Positions 1 to 9,886 of a stretch of DNA of 64,000 bases are shown here, piece by piece. The notes under the pieces are model-generated. The model was not told the origin of the DNA. It made no database searches and worked only from the letters and a program-made list of their open reading frames with translations. How positions within the stretch are numbered: position 1 is the first letter of the stretch; each line of letters opens with the position of its first letter. A program made the position numbers and the translations under genes. Source of the stretch: Pontiellaceae bacterium B12227 (GTDB taxonomy: Bacteria; Verrucomicrobiota; Kiritimatiellia; Kiritimatiellales; Pontiellaceae); the NCBI GenBank assembly GCA_029432775.1, contig JAROAZ010000005.1:1-64000 (forward strand), read 5' to 3'.

Positions 1-1245
1 GCGATGGCTGCGGCCGGTATGCAGTTTAATCGTTTTTATGCATCGTCGCCGGTTTGCAGCCCGACGCGTGGTTCGTGCCTGACGGGGCGTCATCCATTTC
101 GTTTCGGCATCTATTTTGCGAACACGGGCCACATGAAATCCGAAGAGTTGACCCTTGCCGAACTATTGCAGACGCAGGGATACCGAACCGGACACTTCGG
201 CAAATGGCACCTTGGCACGCTGACCACCGAAATGAGGGATGCCAATCGCGGGCGGCCGGGCAATACAAAAGATTTTCGTCCACCGTGGCAGAATGGGTTT
301 GAAACCTGTTTTTCCACTGAATCCAAGGTGCCGACCTGGGACCCGATGCTGAAGCCTGCAGAAGGTGCAGAACATCAAGGATGGGATTTTATTAAGGATA
401 AATCGACCGCGCAGGAATACGGAACGTATTACTGGAATGAGAAAGGCGAGATGGTCACGCAGAATCTGGCCGGTTGCGATTCGCGTGTGATTATGGATCG
501 TGCGGTTCCGTTTATCGAGCAGGCGGCTAAAGAGGGTACGCCGTTCTTTACGGTGATCTGGTTTCATGCCCCGCACCTGCCGGTGGTGGCCGGGCCGGAA
601 TATGCCGCGATGTATTCGGAGTATGATTCTTATAAACGAAATTATTACGGCTGTGTGACTGCAATGGATGAGCAGATCGGACGATTGCGGCAGGCACTGA
701 AAGATGCCGGAATTGGAGATAATACGATGATTTGGTTCTGTTCGGACAACGGGGCTGTGTCCCCCGGGCGCGCGCCGGGATCCTGCGGACAGTTTAGAGA
801 TGGAAAGCGCTCTCTGTATGAAGGCGGCGTTCGTGTGAGCGGCCTGCTGGAATGGCCCGCCCGCGTCACTGCCGATTCCAAAACGGAGTTTCCGGCGGTC
901 ACCAGCGATTATCTGCCGACCATTCTGGACGCACTGAATGTTGAGTATGTTGGCGAACGTCCGCTCGACGGGATTTCGTTGCTTCCGGTACTTACGGGCG
1001 AAAAAACCGAACGTGAAAAGCCGATTGGCTTTGAATCGCAGAAGCAACTCGCGTGGAACACGCAGCAATACAAGCTCTACAGTAAAGACGCCGGAAAAAA
1101 CTGGGAGCTGTATGACCTGCTGAATGATCCTTCGGAGAAAAACAATATTGCAGACGCTCACCCGGAAAAGGTGGCCGAAATGTCAAAACAGCTGAGCGCA
1201 TGGCGCGAGTCGTGTGTGCAAAGCGATCAGGGCGGTGATTATTAA
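1..1245 (+). CDS. Sulfatase (formylglycine type), 5' end outside window
   Basis: Sulfatase of the alkaline-phosphatase superfamily that removes sulfate esters, presumably from a polysaccharide. The reading frame is open to base 1, and the visible part lacks the signal peptide and the usual N-terminal metal-binding DD-x-G segment, so the gene begins upstream. The formylglycine motif VCSPTR starts about 16 residues in, followed by LTGR and the GKWHLG motif. Further on are HAPHLP, the SDNG metal-binding motif and YEGGVRV, as expected for the family. The C-terminal NPSEKNN-like stretch (here NDPSEKNNIA) is typical of these enzymes. The next sulfatase starts one base after this stop, so the two are very probably co-transcribed. 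The exact substrate position cannot be told from sequence alone. Confidence 0.93.
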   Translation, partial: AMAAAGMQFNRFYASSPVCSPTRGSCLTGRHPFRFGIYFANTGHMKSEELTLAELLQTQGYRTGHFGKWHLGTLTTEMRDANRGRPGNTKDFRPPWQNGFETCFSTESKVPTWDPMLKPAEGAEHQGWDFIKDKSTAQEYGTYYWNEKGEMVTQNLAGCDSRVIMDRAVPFIEQAAKEGTPFFTVIWFHAPHLPVVAGPEYAAMYSEYDSYKRNYYGCVTAMDEQIGRLRQALKDAGIGDNTMIWFCSDNGAVSPGRAPGSCGQFRDGKRSLYEGGVRVSGLLEWPARVTADSKTEFPAVTSDYLPTILDALNVEYVGERPLDGISLLPVLTGEKTEREKPIGFESQKQLAWNTQQYKLYSKDAGKNWELYDLLNDPSEKNNIADAHPEKVAEMSKQLSAWRESCVQSDQGGDY

Positions 1246-1246
1246 G

Positions 1247-2767
1247 ATGAAGTTGCAATGGATTATGCACATTGGGTTGTTCTGTTTGGTATCAGCGGTC
1301 GCTGCGGCGCCCAAACCCAATATTATTTTCATTTTAGCGGATGACATGGGCTATGGCTCGGTGCAGGCCAATAATCCCAAATCTCCAGTGCCTTCACCCA
1401 ATCTGGACCGGTTGATTTCCGAAGGCATGAACTTTACCGATGCGCACTCGGATTCATCGGTCTGTACGCCTACGCGCTATGGTTTGCTGACAGGCCGCTA
1501 CAGTTGGCGGACCGGGTTAAAGGGCGGTGTGCTCTGGCGCTTTTTTCCGTCACTCATCGAACCGGAAACGGTGACGGTGGCGCAGCTGCTGCGGGAACAG
1601 GGGTATCAGACGGCGATGGTCGGGAAATGGCATCTGGGAATTGATTTTATTAACAAGGATGGGAAAACCCTCGCGGAAGAGCGAGGAATCGGGCAGGAGC
1701 ATTTTGTAAACTGTGCGGATTTCAAGGCGGTCGATCTGGGGGTGAACTGGAAAAAGTTTGATTTCAGCAAGCCCTACCGCGGGGGTCCGTCGGATCATGG
1801 TTTCGATTATTTCTTCGGTGAAAACCTGCCTAACTTTCCACCGTATGCGTTTTTTGAAAATGATCGGCTGACGGAGCTGCCGACGGTGGAAAAGCCGAAA
1901 GAAATGTTTGGTCTTCCCGGGCCGATGGTGCCGGGATGGAAGCTGGAGGATGTACTGCCGACTCTCACGGAAAAAGCGGTTCAGTACGTGAGCGAACAGG
2001 CCGAATCGGAGAAACCGTTTTTTCTTTATTTTGCGCTGCCTTCACCGCATACGCCGATTGCACCTTCCGAGGAGTTCGTCGGGAAAAGCGGGATTAATGA
2101 ATATGCTGATTGGATGATAGAGACCGACTGGTCGGTCGGACAGGTGTTGGAAGCTCTGGATAAAGCCGGTATCGCCGATGACACGCTTGTGATTTTTTCC
2201 ACCGATAATGGAACTTCATATGCCGATAAGCAGGCGCGGGCCTTGCGCAATCAGCTGGATCACCAATTTAAGGGAGCGAAGCGCAGTATTTACGAAGGTG
2301 GGCATCGCGTTCCTTACATTGTCCGCTGGCCGGGCGTGACTCCGAAGGGGAGCACATGCGACGCCACGATCTGCCTGAATGATTTTATGGCAACCGCCGC
2401 CGCACTCACCGGGGCTGAGTTGAAAGATCATATGGCGGTGGATAGTAATAATATTCTTCCGCTCTATCAGGGAAAAACGCGCCCGGAAGATCCGGCTGTG
2501 ATTCATCATGATTTTGACGGTGGCTTTGCGATCCGCCGCGGCGACTGGAAACTTGTTTTCACGCTGAACCGCAAGACCAAAACCTTTACCCAAGAGCTCT
2601 ACAACCTGACCGATGACATCAAGGAAACCAAGGATCTGATTACTCAGCATCCTGAAGTCGCCCGCGAGCTGGCGGAATTATTTAAAACCCAGGTTAAGAG
2701 GGGGCGCAGCACACCGGGGCCTCAGCAAACGAATCTGGAAGATCCGGATTGGATGCTGCCGTTTTAA
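1247..2767 (+). CDS. Secreted sulfatase (formylglycine type)
   Basis: Complete sulfatase of 506 residues. I chose the ATG at 1247 because it gives a clean signal peptide (MKLQWIMHIGLFCLVSAVAAA); a longer frame from 1214 adds only a non-signal stretch inside the preceding gene. The mature protein opens with PNIIFILADDMGYG, whose Asp pair binds the metal. The motif VCTPTR places the formylglycine Cys at residue 73. GKWHLG, SPHTPI, the STDNG site and YEGGHRVPY follow. The start lies one base after the stop of the preceding sulfatase, which suggests translational coupling. The role is desulfation in the periplasm or outside the cell; regiospecificity is unknown. Confidence 0.95.
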   Translation: MKLQWIMHIGLFCLVSAVAAAPKPNIIFILADDMGYGSVQANNPKSPVPSPNLDRLISEGMNFTDAHSDSSVCTPTRYGLLTGRYSWRTGLKGGVLWRFFPSLIEPETVTVAQLLREQGYQTAMVGKWHLGIDFINKDGKTLAEERGIGQEHFVNCADFKAVDLGVNWKKFDFSKPYRGGPSDHGFDYFFGENLPNFPPYAFFENDRLTELPTVEKPKEMFGLPGPMVPGWKLEDVLPTLTEKAVQYVSEQAESEKPFFLYFALPSPHTPIAPSEEFVGKSGINEYADWMIETDWSVGQVLEALDKAGIADDTLVIFSTDNGTSYADKQARALRNQLDHQFKGAKRSIYEGGHRVPYIVRWPGVTPKGSTCDATICLNDFMATAAALTGAELKDHMAVDSNNILPLYQGKTRPEDPAVIHHDFDGGFAIRRGDWKLVFTLNRKTKTFTQELYNLTDDIKETKDLITQHPEVARELAELFKTQVKRGRSTPGPQQTNLEDPDWMLPF

Positions 2768-2822
2768 ATCCGGCACCGCACTGGGCGTAGAACATGAAAT
2801 TTATAAACACGGGAAGATGTTG

Positions 2823-4637
2823 ATGATAATCAAACCAATAAAGATCACTTTAGCCGCAGGCTTGTGCGCACTGTTGAATCAGGCGATTGCGGGAGCTCCG
2901 ATGGCGGTGCAGCGCGCGGATAGTTGTGTGGTGGCGGGAGCCGGGCAGGCGAAGGTTGCTGGCAACCGCATGACGGTGGATTTTGAACTCCGGCAACCGG
3001 GTGACTATGTGATTCAGCTTGTTCATCAACCTGCAACAGCGGGGAAGGAGCTTGCAGCTTCGGTTCTGCTCGATGGTTCCATGCATTGTAATCAGCTGAA
3101 ACGGAGCTACTGGATTGAGGACGGGATTGTTTCCACCTTTGGCACTCCGGTTCATCTTCCAAAGCCTGGAAAATATTCGGTTGCGGTAGAATGTGATGTG
3201 AAGCCGCTGAAAGTCCGCCTCATACCCTGGGTCTTTTTCAAAAGCCGTATCGTGGTCGGATCAGAGAAGCATTATGACGAATGGGTCAGGATGCATCAGT
3301 CGCCGGAAAAGCTGGCGGCGATGGAGTGGTATAAAAATGCGCGCTTCGGGATGTTTATCCATTGGGGCGTTTATTCGCAGGCGGCCGGAAGCTGGAAGGG
3401 AACCAAAATTGAAGACTCTCCGTTCAAGGGGCCGCGCGTTGCTGAATGGCTGATGTATACCTTTAATATTTCACGCGAAGAATATCGCGAGTTTGCCAGG
3501 CAGTTTAATCCCGATGCATCCTTTGCCTTAAACATTGCCCGTCTGGCGAAAGAGACCGGCATGAAATATGTGGTGATCACCGCAAAACATCATGACGGCT
3601 TTGCGCTGTTTGATTCCGCCTGTTCTGACTGGGATGTAGCGGATGCCTCACCCTATGAAGGCGACTTGATTAAGGAACTCTATGATGCCTGCCGAGCAGA
3701 GGGGCTCGATTTCGGGGTTTACTATTCCCATGGGCATGACTGGATGGATGGCAGCGATGCGGATTATGCCAACGTAAAAAAGAAAAATGATGAATACGGT
3801 GTGCCGACGCGGCCGAACGGGAAAAACCGGTGGGATCCGAGCCCGAATGCCTATGCGGACTATCTCGAAGGCAAGGCTTATCCGCAGATTGCGGAGCTGA
3901 TTAAGCTGATGCCGGATTTGCGGTTGATCTGGTTCGATGGTGAGGGGCTGATTACGGAGGCTCAGGCCTTGCGCTTTTATAAGATGATCTATGATTTGAA
4001 CCCGAATATCGTCGTGAACCGCCGGGTGGGTTATGAGTATGGCGACTACATGGACGCGGGCGATAACACCACGCCGAAAGCAGGCGAGCTGGTGGCCAAG
4101 TATTTTGAAACCTGCGGAACGGCCAATCATTCCTGGGGATTTAAGGCGCACGACCACAACTGGAAGAGCACGAATCAGCTGCTGCGCAACTTTGTCGATA
4201 TCATTTCCAAAGGCGGGAATTATCTGCTCAATATCGGCCCTGATGGAAAAGGCCGTGTGCCGGAGCCGTGTGCGGACCACTTTGTGGAAATGGGGCAGTG
4301 GGTGAAAACCAATGCCGATGCGATCTTCGGAACCACCCGCTGGATCAAATTCAATGAAAACGTGAATCCGAAAAAAGGGGCCGTATCGGTTTCTGGCGAA
4401 TTCTGGTTCAGCGCAAAAGGTAACAAAGTTTATGCGATGTCGATCACTCCGGCACCGCAAAAGGTTCGGATAGAATCGTTGAATCGTTCGTCCGGAAAGG
4501 TGTCGGCACTTCGTCTGTTGGGTAGCGATGTAAGACTGAACTGGAAGCAAACCGATGAAGCCCTAGAAATCAATTTTTCCGGCATAGAAACAGATGCCAA
4601 TGGTTTTGTAATTGAAGCATTTTTTGGAGACGAGTGA
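2823..4637 (+). CDS. Alpha-L-fucosidase, GH29
   Basis: Secreted GH29 enzyme of 604 residues that hydrolyses terminal alpha-L-fucose by a retaining mechanism. I chose the ATG at 2823 because GGGAAG lies six bases ahead; the ATG at 2817 abuts that sequence. After the signal peptide there is an extra beta-rich region of about 140 residues. The fucosidase barrel then begins near EWYKNARFGMFIHWG. VVITAKHHDGFALF holds the conserved His pair, and LIWFDGEG holds the nucleophile Asp372. A WGF/WKS region and GGNYLLNIGP follow, as is usual in GH29. It overlaps the following GH29 gene by one base (TGATG), so they are translationally coupled. The N-terminal domain may bind carbohydrate, but I do not recognise it. 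Confidence 0.94.
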   Translation: MIIKPIKITLAAGLCALLNQAIAGAPMAVQRADSCVVAGAGQAKVAGNRMTVDFELRQPGDYVIQLVHQPATAGKELAASVLLDGSMHCNQLKRSYWIEDGIVSTFGTPVHLPKPGKYSVAVECDVKPLKVRLIPWVFFKSRIVVGSEKHYDEWVRMHQSPEKLAAMEWYKNARFGMFIHWGVYSQAAGSWKGTKIEDSPFKGPRVAEWLMYTFNISREEYREFARQFNPDASFALNIARLAKETGMKYVVITAKHHDGFALFDSACSDWDVADASPYEGDLIKELYDACRAEGLDFGVYYSHGHDWMDGSDADYANVKKKNDEYGVPTRPNGKNRWDPSPNAYADYLEGKAYPQIAELIKLMPDLRLIWFDGEGLITEAQALRFYKMIYDLNPNIVVNRRVGYEYGDYMDAGDNTTPKAGELVAKYFETCGTANHSWGFKAHDHNWKSTNQLLRNFVDIISKGGNYLLNIGPDGKGRVPEPCADHFVEMGQWVKTNADAIFGTTRWIKFNENVNPKKGAVSVSGEFWFSAKGNKVYAMSITPAPQKVRIESLNRSSGKVSALRLLGSDVRLNWKQTDEALEINFSGIETDANGFVIEAFFGDE

Positions 4638-6394
4638 TGAAGAATCTAACGAGAACGTTGTTGGTGTTTATGGCCGTGCTAATTTCGGGCCTGAATGCTG
4701 TTCAGGCAGCTGAGTTAATCCCGGAGAGCGATGAAGCCTATCAGCAGCGGATGCAGTGGTTCACCGATGCGCAGTTCGGTCTGTTTATTCACTATGGCGT
4801 CTATTCAACGCTCGGGGGTGAATGGAAGGGAGAGCCCGTTAAAAAATATGCGGAATGGATTCAGCGCTGGGGCAAAATCACGCCGGAGGAATATATTCCT
4901 TTGGCGGCCGACTTTCGTCCGGATCATCTGGATGCCGACCTTTGGGTGAAAACGGCCAAAGAAGCCGGTATGAAATATATGGTCATCACGACCAAACACC
5001 ATGAGGGATTCTGTCTGTGGGATAGTGCGTATACCGACTATGACCTTGGAGAAGCCAATGACTTTGATCGCGACATCCTGGGAGAGCTGAAAGCGGCCTG
5101 TGATAAATACGGACTCAAGTTTGGTACGTACTATTCGATTATCGATTGGCACCATCCGTCTCAGCGCGCTGCGCAGTCGCTGAACCAGACGCCGATGAAT
5201 GACAAAGAAGGCTATGTTGTCTATATGAAGGCACAGCTGAAAGAACTGATTGATCGTTATGACCCGGCGATCATGTGGTTTGATGGGGATTGGACGAAGT
5301 GGTGGACGATGGAGGACGGCATCGACCTGTATAACTACCTGCGGAAATTGAGTCCGGACATGATCATCAACAACCGGGTCGCCAAGCGGAAAGAATTCAA
5401 GAAGGACTACGGCACGCCGGAAAATTCGACGCCGGGAGCGGCGCTTGATCATGTGTGGGAAGCCTGCTGGACCGTGAATCATTCCTGGGGCTTTAAAAAA
5501 AGTGACACCAAGTGGAAAAGCACGGAGGTGCTGATTCAGAAGCTGATTGATATCAATACCAAAGGCGGCAATTTATTGCTTAATGTCGGTCCGCAGGCGG
5601 ATGGCTCATGGCCCGAAGCATCGATTCGGCAGTTGAAGGAAATGGGGGAATGGAACGCCGCGCATCATGATGCGGTTTACGGAACGGACTTTGTGGCGGT
5701 TCCTGCACCATCCTGGGGCAAGGTGGCGCAGGCAAAAGGCTCGAATGCTGAGGTGGGTGAACTCTTTCTCTATGTATTCGACTGGCCGGAAAACGGGAAG
5801 CTGATGATGAAAGACATCGCCTTTGGGCAGCTCAAAGCCTTTACCTATACCAATGTGCCTCTTCCTGTTTCGATTAAGAAAAAAGGCATTGAAATTGATG
5901 TCTCCTCTCTAATAGCGGATCCGTATGCCACGGTGCTGCGTCTTAAATATTCCAAGGGTTGGAAAACGGTGGGTTCCGCGGGCACTGCACTGGAACTTTC
6001 CGGGGATGAGTTGATGCTGCAGGCACGAAACGCCGTGTTGAAAGGCAAAGCCATTAAACTTGAGAACAACTCGCATATCGGTTTCTGGACCGATCCGATG
6101 GCCACTGCTTCGTGGACGTTGAATGTTCCTGCTCCTGGAATGTATAGGGTTAAAGCGCTCTATGCATGTGCGAAAGGATACGCCGGAACGGATGCCCGCT
6201 TAACGGTGGGTGGAAAAGTGCTGACTGCACAGGTGAAGCCGACTGCGGGTTGGCAGCAGTTCGAGCTAATGGAATTTGGAGAGGTCAATTTAAATCAGGT
6301 AGGAGCAACGGACTGTACGTTGGGCTTCGGAAAATCCCGGAGCAAGGCCTTGTTTAATCTGAAGTCGGTCATTTTTGAGCCGGTTGGGCAGTAG
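4637..6394 (+). CDS. Alpha-L-fucosidase, GH29, with C-terminal beta domain
   Basis: Second GH29 enzyme, 585 residues. The ATG at 4637 overlaps the stop of the preceding gene and has GGAG upstream at a good distance. The signal peptide MKNLTRTLLVFMAVLISGLNAVQAA leads straight into the barrel (QFGLFIHYGVYS). The motif MVITTKHHEGFCLWDS and the nucleophile Asp216 in IMWFDGDW are present, as is GGNLLLNVGPQ. The last 150 residues look like a carbohydrate-binding beta sandwich (SWTLNVPAPGMYRVKALYAC). With its neighbours it forms a sulfatase/fucosidase group, which suggests a sulfated fucose-containing glycan. The linkage it cleaves is not predictable here. Confidence 0.94.
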   Translation: MKNLTRTLLVFMAVLISGLNAVQAAELIPESDEAYQQRMQWFTDAQFGLFIHYGVYSTLGGEWKGEPVKKYAEWIQRWGKITPEEYIPLAADFRPDHLDADLWVKTAKEAGMKYMVITTKHHEGFCLWDSAYTDYDLGEANDFDRDILGELKAACDKYGLKFGTYYSIIDWHHPSQRAAQSLNQTPMNDKEGYVVYMKAQLKELIDRYDPAIMWFDGDWTKWWTMEDGIDLYNYLRKLSPDMIINNRVAKRKEFKKDYGTPENSTPGAALDHVWEACWTVNHSWGFKKSDTKWKSTEVLIQKLIDINTKGGNLLLNVGPQADGSWPEASIRQLKEMGEWNAAHHDAVYGTDFVAVPAPSWGKVAQAKGSNAEVGELFLYVFDWPENGKLMMKDIAFGQLKAFTYTNVPLPVSIKKKGIEIDVSSLIADPYATVLRLKYSKGWKTVGSAGTALELSGDELMLQARNAVLKGKAIKLENNSHIGFWTDPMATASWTLNVPAPGMYRVKALYACAKGYAGTDARLTVGGKVLTAQVKPTAGWQQFELMEFGEVNLNQVGATDCTLGFGKSRSKALFNLKSVIFEPVGQ

Positions 6395-6424
6395 CATAGA
6401 TTTTGAATGCGGAGAAATACTAGT

Positions 6425-7468
6425 ATGAGTCGTAAAATGAATAGTTCAGGATGGTTAGGGATCAGTCTCGCGGGATTGATGGGCATGCAGGTTTTCGCGG
6501 TGGATGTGTCGTCCTTCTGCAAGGCGCAGGTGCCTGGAAAATATATTCTTCCGTCGGAAGAGGGCGAGTGGACCTGGGGTATGGCACCGATCTATGACGA
6601 AAACGGGAAACTGCATATCTTTAATTCCATCATTCCTGATAACGGGTCCTGGAAGGACAACAGCCGGATTGTGCATTGGACTGCAGATTCGCCGGAAGGT
6701 CCCTATACCTTGCAGGGTGATCTGTTTGCCAGCGATGAGGCCGGTTATCATAATCCGCAGGTTTCCAAAGTCGGTGATACTTATGTGCTCGTTTACCTGT
6801 TCAATAAGCTCAACGATGAAAACGGGTCGATGCAGGAAGTTGGGATTGCCACGGCAAAGTCATTGGATGGTCCATGGACAGAAAGCCCCCTGAATCCGAT
6901 TATTCCAGCGGCTGGAAAAATGGGCGGAGCAGAGATCAACCATGCATCAAACCCCACGTTTGTGGCGGCACCGGATGGAAAATTCAGAATCTATTATAAA
7001 GTCATGACGGATAAACATAAGCACCGCGAGATTGCCTTGGCGGTCAGTGATAAAATCGAAGGACCTTATGTGAACTATGCAGGAAATCCGGTGATCAGTT
7101 ATGCGGACAAGGAGCTCGATATCGAAGACCCCTACGCATTCTATTACAACGATCAGTACTACATGATTGTTGAAGATCGCCGGGGCGTGAAGGATATGCT
7201 GGAAGGCAACCCGCTTCCGGTGAACCATAGAAAGTCGGGCGGCCTGCGGCCCGGTTTGATCTATACTTCGAAAGACGGAATCGACTGGGGAATCCCCGAA
7301 GTCGGATATCTGACAAACGAACTCTATTTCGGCGAAAAACTGGCCCGCAGTGAACGTCCCAGCATCCTCTGGAAAGATGGAAAGCCTGAATGTCTTTTCC
7401 TCGCCTGTCACGATAAGGATCCGACCGCCGGTTATTTTGTGAGAATTAAAAACTGGGATGGGAAATAG
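6425..7468 (+). CDS. Secreted five-bladed beta-propeller glycoside hydrolase
   Basis: Protein of 347 residues with a signal peptide (MSRKMNSSGWLGISLAGLMGMQVFA). The ATG at 6425 has GGAGA about ten bases upstream. Repeating blade patterns are visible: WGMAPIYDENGKLHIFNS, SRIVHWTADSPEGPY, GYHNPQVSKVGDTYVLVY, SNPTFVAAPDGKFRIYYK and IEDPYAFYYNDQYYMIVED. These fit the GH43/GH62/GH117 type of five-bladed propeller with acidic residues in the central pocket. I cannot assign a CAZy family with confidence; GH117-like or a distant GH43 are the leading options. It ends directly against the next propeller gene, which points to one operon and a shared exo-acting role. Confidence 0.75.
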   Translation: MSRKMNSSGWLGISLAGLMGMQVFAVDVSSFCKAQVPGKYILPSEEGEWTWGMAPIYDENGKLHIFNSIIPDNGSWKDNSRIVHWTADSPEGPYTLQGDLFASDEAGYHNPQVSKVGDTYVLVYLFNKLNDENGSMQEVGIATAKSLDGPWTESPLNPIIPAAGKMGGAEINHASNPTFVAAPDGKFRIYYKVMTDKHKHREIALAVSDKIEGPYVNYAGNPVISYADKELDIEDPYAFYYNDQYYMIVEDRRGVKDMLEGNPLPVNHRKSGGLRPGLIYTSKDGIDWGIPEVGYLTNELYFGEKLARSERPSILWKDGKPECLFLACHDKDPTAGYFVRIKNWDGK

Positions 7469-8401
7469 GTGAGATTAGGAACAACGTTTCTAGTATTCAC
7501 TCTTGCCGCGGGCGGAGTGCTGCAGGCGGCGGAGCGGGCCCCGAATCCGTTTGTCACCCATATGTTTACGGCCGATCCCTCGGCGCACGTATGGGAAGAC
7601 GGGCGTTTGTATGTGTATCCGTCGACGGACGTCAAAGGGCGCGGATATGCCAAAATGGATGGCTATCATGTGTTTTCAACGGATGACATGATCACATGGA
7701 CCGATCATGGAGAAATTCTCAATGCCGGTCAGGTTCCCTGGGGGCGCGAAGAGGGCGGATTCATGTGGGCGCCGGACTGTGCCTATCGAAATGGTAAATA
7801 TTATTTCTATTTCCCACACCCAAGCGGAACGGATTATAAGAAAACATGGAAAATCGGTGTGGCGACGAGTTCCAGCCCGACCTCCGGTTTCAAGGAACAG
7901 GGATATATCAAAGGGTTGAAGTCGTTGATCGATCCCTGCGTATTCATCGACGATGATGGACAGGCGTATTTATATCAGGGAAGCCCTCGGCAGCCGCACG
8001 GCGTTAAGCTTAAAGAAAACATGATGGAAATTGATGGCGAACTTCAGAAGTTGCAAGGGCTGGATGATTTTAAAGAAGGGATCTGGGTATTTAAGCGAAA
8101 CGGGATCTATTACGCCATCTATCCGGATGCAACGAAGCCGGCAAACGAAATGCGCTATGCGATGAGCAAACATCCGCTCGGGCCCTTTGAGCACAAAGGC
8201 GTATTTCTTGAGGGTTCTGATGTGATTACCACGCATGGCTCTATCGTCGAATATAAAGGGCAGTGGTACATCTTTTATCACAATGGTGCGCTCTCAGGCG
8301 GAAGAGCGAGTAATCGTTCAATTTGCTTCGATAAAGTGTCTTTTAATGAAGACGGCACCATCAATACGGTTAAGCAAACGTTGGGTGTAGACCAACACTG
8401 A
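7469..8401 (+). CDS. Secreted glycoside hydrolase, GH43
   Basis: GH43 enzyme of 310 residues, probably an exo-acting xylosidase, arabinosidase or galactosidase. It starts with GTG immediately after the stop of the previous gene; this start gives the full signal peptide (MRLGTTFLVFTLAAGGVLQAA). The GH43 acidic triad is visible: Asp36 in TADPSAHV (base), Asp155 in LIDPCVF (pKa modulator) and Glu203 in FKEGIWVFK (acid). HGSIVEYKGQWYIFYHN is the familiar late blade motif. No additional binding module is present. The junction with the upstream propeller gene argues for co-expression. Confidence 0.92.
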   Translation: MRLGTTFLVFTLAAGGVLQAAERAPNPFVTHMFTADPSAHVWEDGRLYVYPSTDVKGRGYAKMDGYHVFSTDDMITWTDHGEILNAGQVPWGREEGGFMWAPDCAYRNGKYYFYFPHPSGTDYKKTWKIGVATSSSPTSGFKEQGYIKGLKSLIDPCVFIDDDGQAYLYQGSPRQPHGVKLKENMMEIDGELQKLQGLDDFKEGIWVFKRNGIYYAIYPDATKPANEMRYAMSKHPLGPFEHKGVFLEGSDVITTHGSIVEYKGQWYIFYHNGALSGGRASNRSICFDKVSFNEDGTINTVKQTLGVDQH

Positions 8402-8453
8402 GAAAGCGAAACTGCGGATATACTGTAATTTTTTAAAACGGAATGGGGAAACG

Positions 8454-9821
8454 ATGAAAAATAGAGAGTTGTTGAAGGCCGTGTTATTTGTTGCAGCGGT
8501 GAGCGCTGGAATGGTTGAAGCAAAGGACGTCCGCCCCAATATTGTTGTTGTGATGGCCGATGATATGGGATGGGGAGACTCCGGCACCTATGGCCATGAG
8601 CTGATTCAAACACCGAATATGGATAAACTCGCCGCAGAGGGGGTGAAGTTCATGCAATGCTATTCGGCCTGCGGAGTCTGCTCGCCGTCCCGTTCTGCCA
8701 TCCTGACCGGAAGAACGCCTTATCGTAACGGGGTGTGGCGTCACCTCTCCGGCAATCACGAAGCGCATCTTCGAGCCAGCGAAATCACCTACCCTGAATT
8801 ACTGAAAGGGCTCGGCTATGAAACCTGCCATGTCGGCAAGTGGCATCTGCTCTCGAAGCAGCAGTTTAACGTTCCTGAGTATCCGCAACCCGGCGACCAC
8901 GGCTACGACTACTGGATGTATTCGCAGAACAATGCGATCCCCAGTCATAAAAACCCGAACAACTTTGTTCGTAACGGTGAACCGGTGGGTGAGCTGAAAG
9001 GCTATTCTGCTCCACTGGTTGCGGATGAAGCGATTCACTGGCTCAAGGATATTCATGATCGCTCCAAACCTTTTGCGCTGTCCGTATGGTTTCATGAACC
9101 GCATAAACCGATTGCTACGGATATACAATTTTCGGATCTCTACAAGGGGCATAAAAACAGCACCTACATGGGAAACATTTCGCAAATGGATTATGCGTTG
9201 GGGCAGGTAATGGCTGCACTCGATGAAATCGGTGCAGCAGAAAATACGTTGATCTTTTTCACCTCGGACAACGGACCGGTGAAGGCCAGCGGTGGCACGA
9301 CCGGTGGACTGCGAGGCGGCAAGCGCAGTGACCATGAAGGCGGAATCCGAGTGCCGGGGCTTGCGCGCTGGCCGGGTCATATTGAGCCAGGCACCATCAG
9401 CGATGTTCCAGTGGTTGGAACCGATATTTTTTCTACGGTGCTGGACATCGCAGGACTGCCGTTGCCAACCGACCGCACGATCGACGGTGTCAGCATGGTA
9501 CCCGCTTTTGCAGGAAAGCCGGTGGATCGCAAGGTGCCGCTTTTCTGGCGCACCCACGTCTCTCCGGCGGGGGACCGCGTCGCCCTGCGCACCGGCGATT
9601 GGAAATTGGTTGGTAACGACACCATGACCAAATTCCAGCTCTTCGAAATTCAGAAGGACTGGAAGGAGGAAAATGATCTGTCCGGTCAGATGCCGGAAAA
9701 AACCGAAAAGATGAAACAGACCCTCTTCAAGCTCTGGAAGGACATCGAGACCGAAGGCCCCAACGAATGGTGGGAAGGCGAAAGAAATAAGCCCGGGAAA
9801 GGGGCAACGCTTAACTACTGA
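8454..9821 (+). CDS. Secreted sulfatase (formylglycine type)
   Basis: Complete sulfatase, 455 residues, with a signal peptide ending near GMVEAKD. RPNIVVVMADDMGWGD supplies the metal-binding Asp pair. CSPSR gives the formylglycine Cys76. GKWHLL, HEPHKPI, the TSDNG site and HEGGIRVPGLARWPG follow. The C-terminus is short (MKQTLFKLWKDIE). GGGGAAAC precedes the ATG. A 52-base gap separates it from the GH43 gene and shows no terminator, so readthrough is likely. It probably acts on sulfate esters of the same glycan as the neighbouring fucosidases. Confidence 0.95.
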   Translation: MKNRELLKAVLFVAAVSAGMVEAKDVRPNIVVVMADDMGWGDSGTYGHELIQTPNMDKLAAEGVKFMQCYSACGVCSPSRSAILTGRTPYRNGVWRHLSGNHEAHLRASEITYPELLKGLGYETCHVGKWHLLSKQQFNVPEYPQPGDHGYDYWMYSQNNAIPSHKNPNNFVRNGEPVGELKGYSAPLVADEAIHWLKDIHDRSKPFALSVWFHEPHKPIATDIQFSDLYKGHKNSTYMGNISQMDYALGQVMAALDEIGAAENTLIFFTSDNGPVKASGGTTGGLRGGKRSDHEGGIRVPGLARWPGHIEPGTISDVPVVGTDIFSTVLDIAGLPLPTDRTIDGVSMVPAFAGKPVDRKVPLFWRTHVSPAGDRVALRTGDWKLVGNDTMTKFQLFEIQKDWKEENDLSGQMPEKTEKMKQTLFKLWKDIETEGPNEWWEGERNKPGKGATLNY

Positions 9822-9886
9822 TCTTTGTGGGCAGACGATGTCTGACCTCTACTGCTTTAGAATCCCGAACCAATAAGGAAATGATG

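Noticed and set aside
163..1161. Long minus-strand open frame opposite the first sulfatase, and many similar frames opposite other genes
   Set aside because: The plus-strand frames have clear family motifs; the opposite frames lack signal peptides, motifs and ribosome sites and are shadows of coding bias.
8402..8453. Possible repeat (ending CTGCGGAT) upstream of the sulfatase at 8454
   Set aside because: The arms are not complementary, and there is no -10 sequence 21-22 bases further; readthrough from the GH43 gene is simpler.
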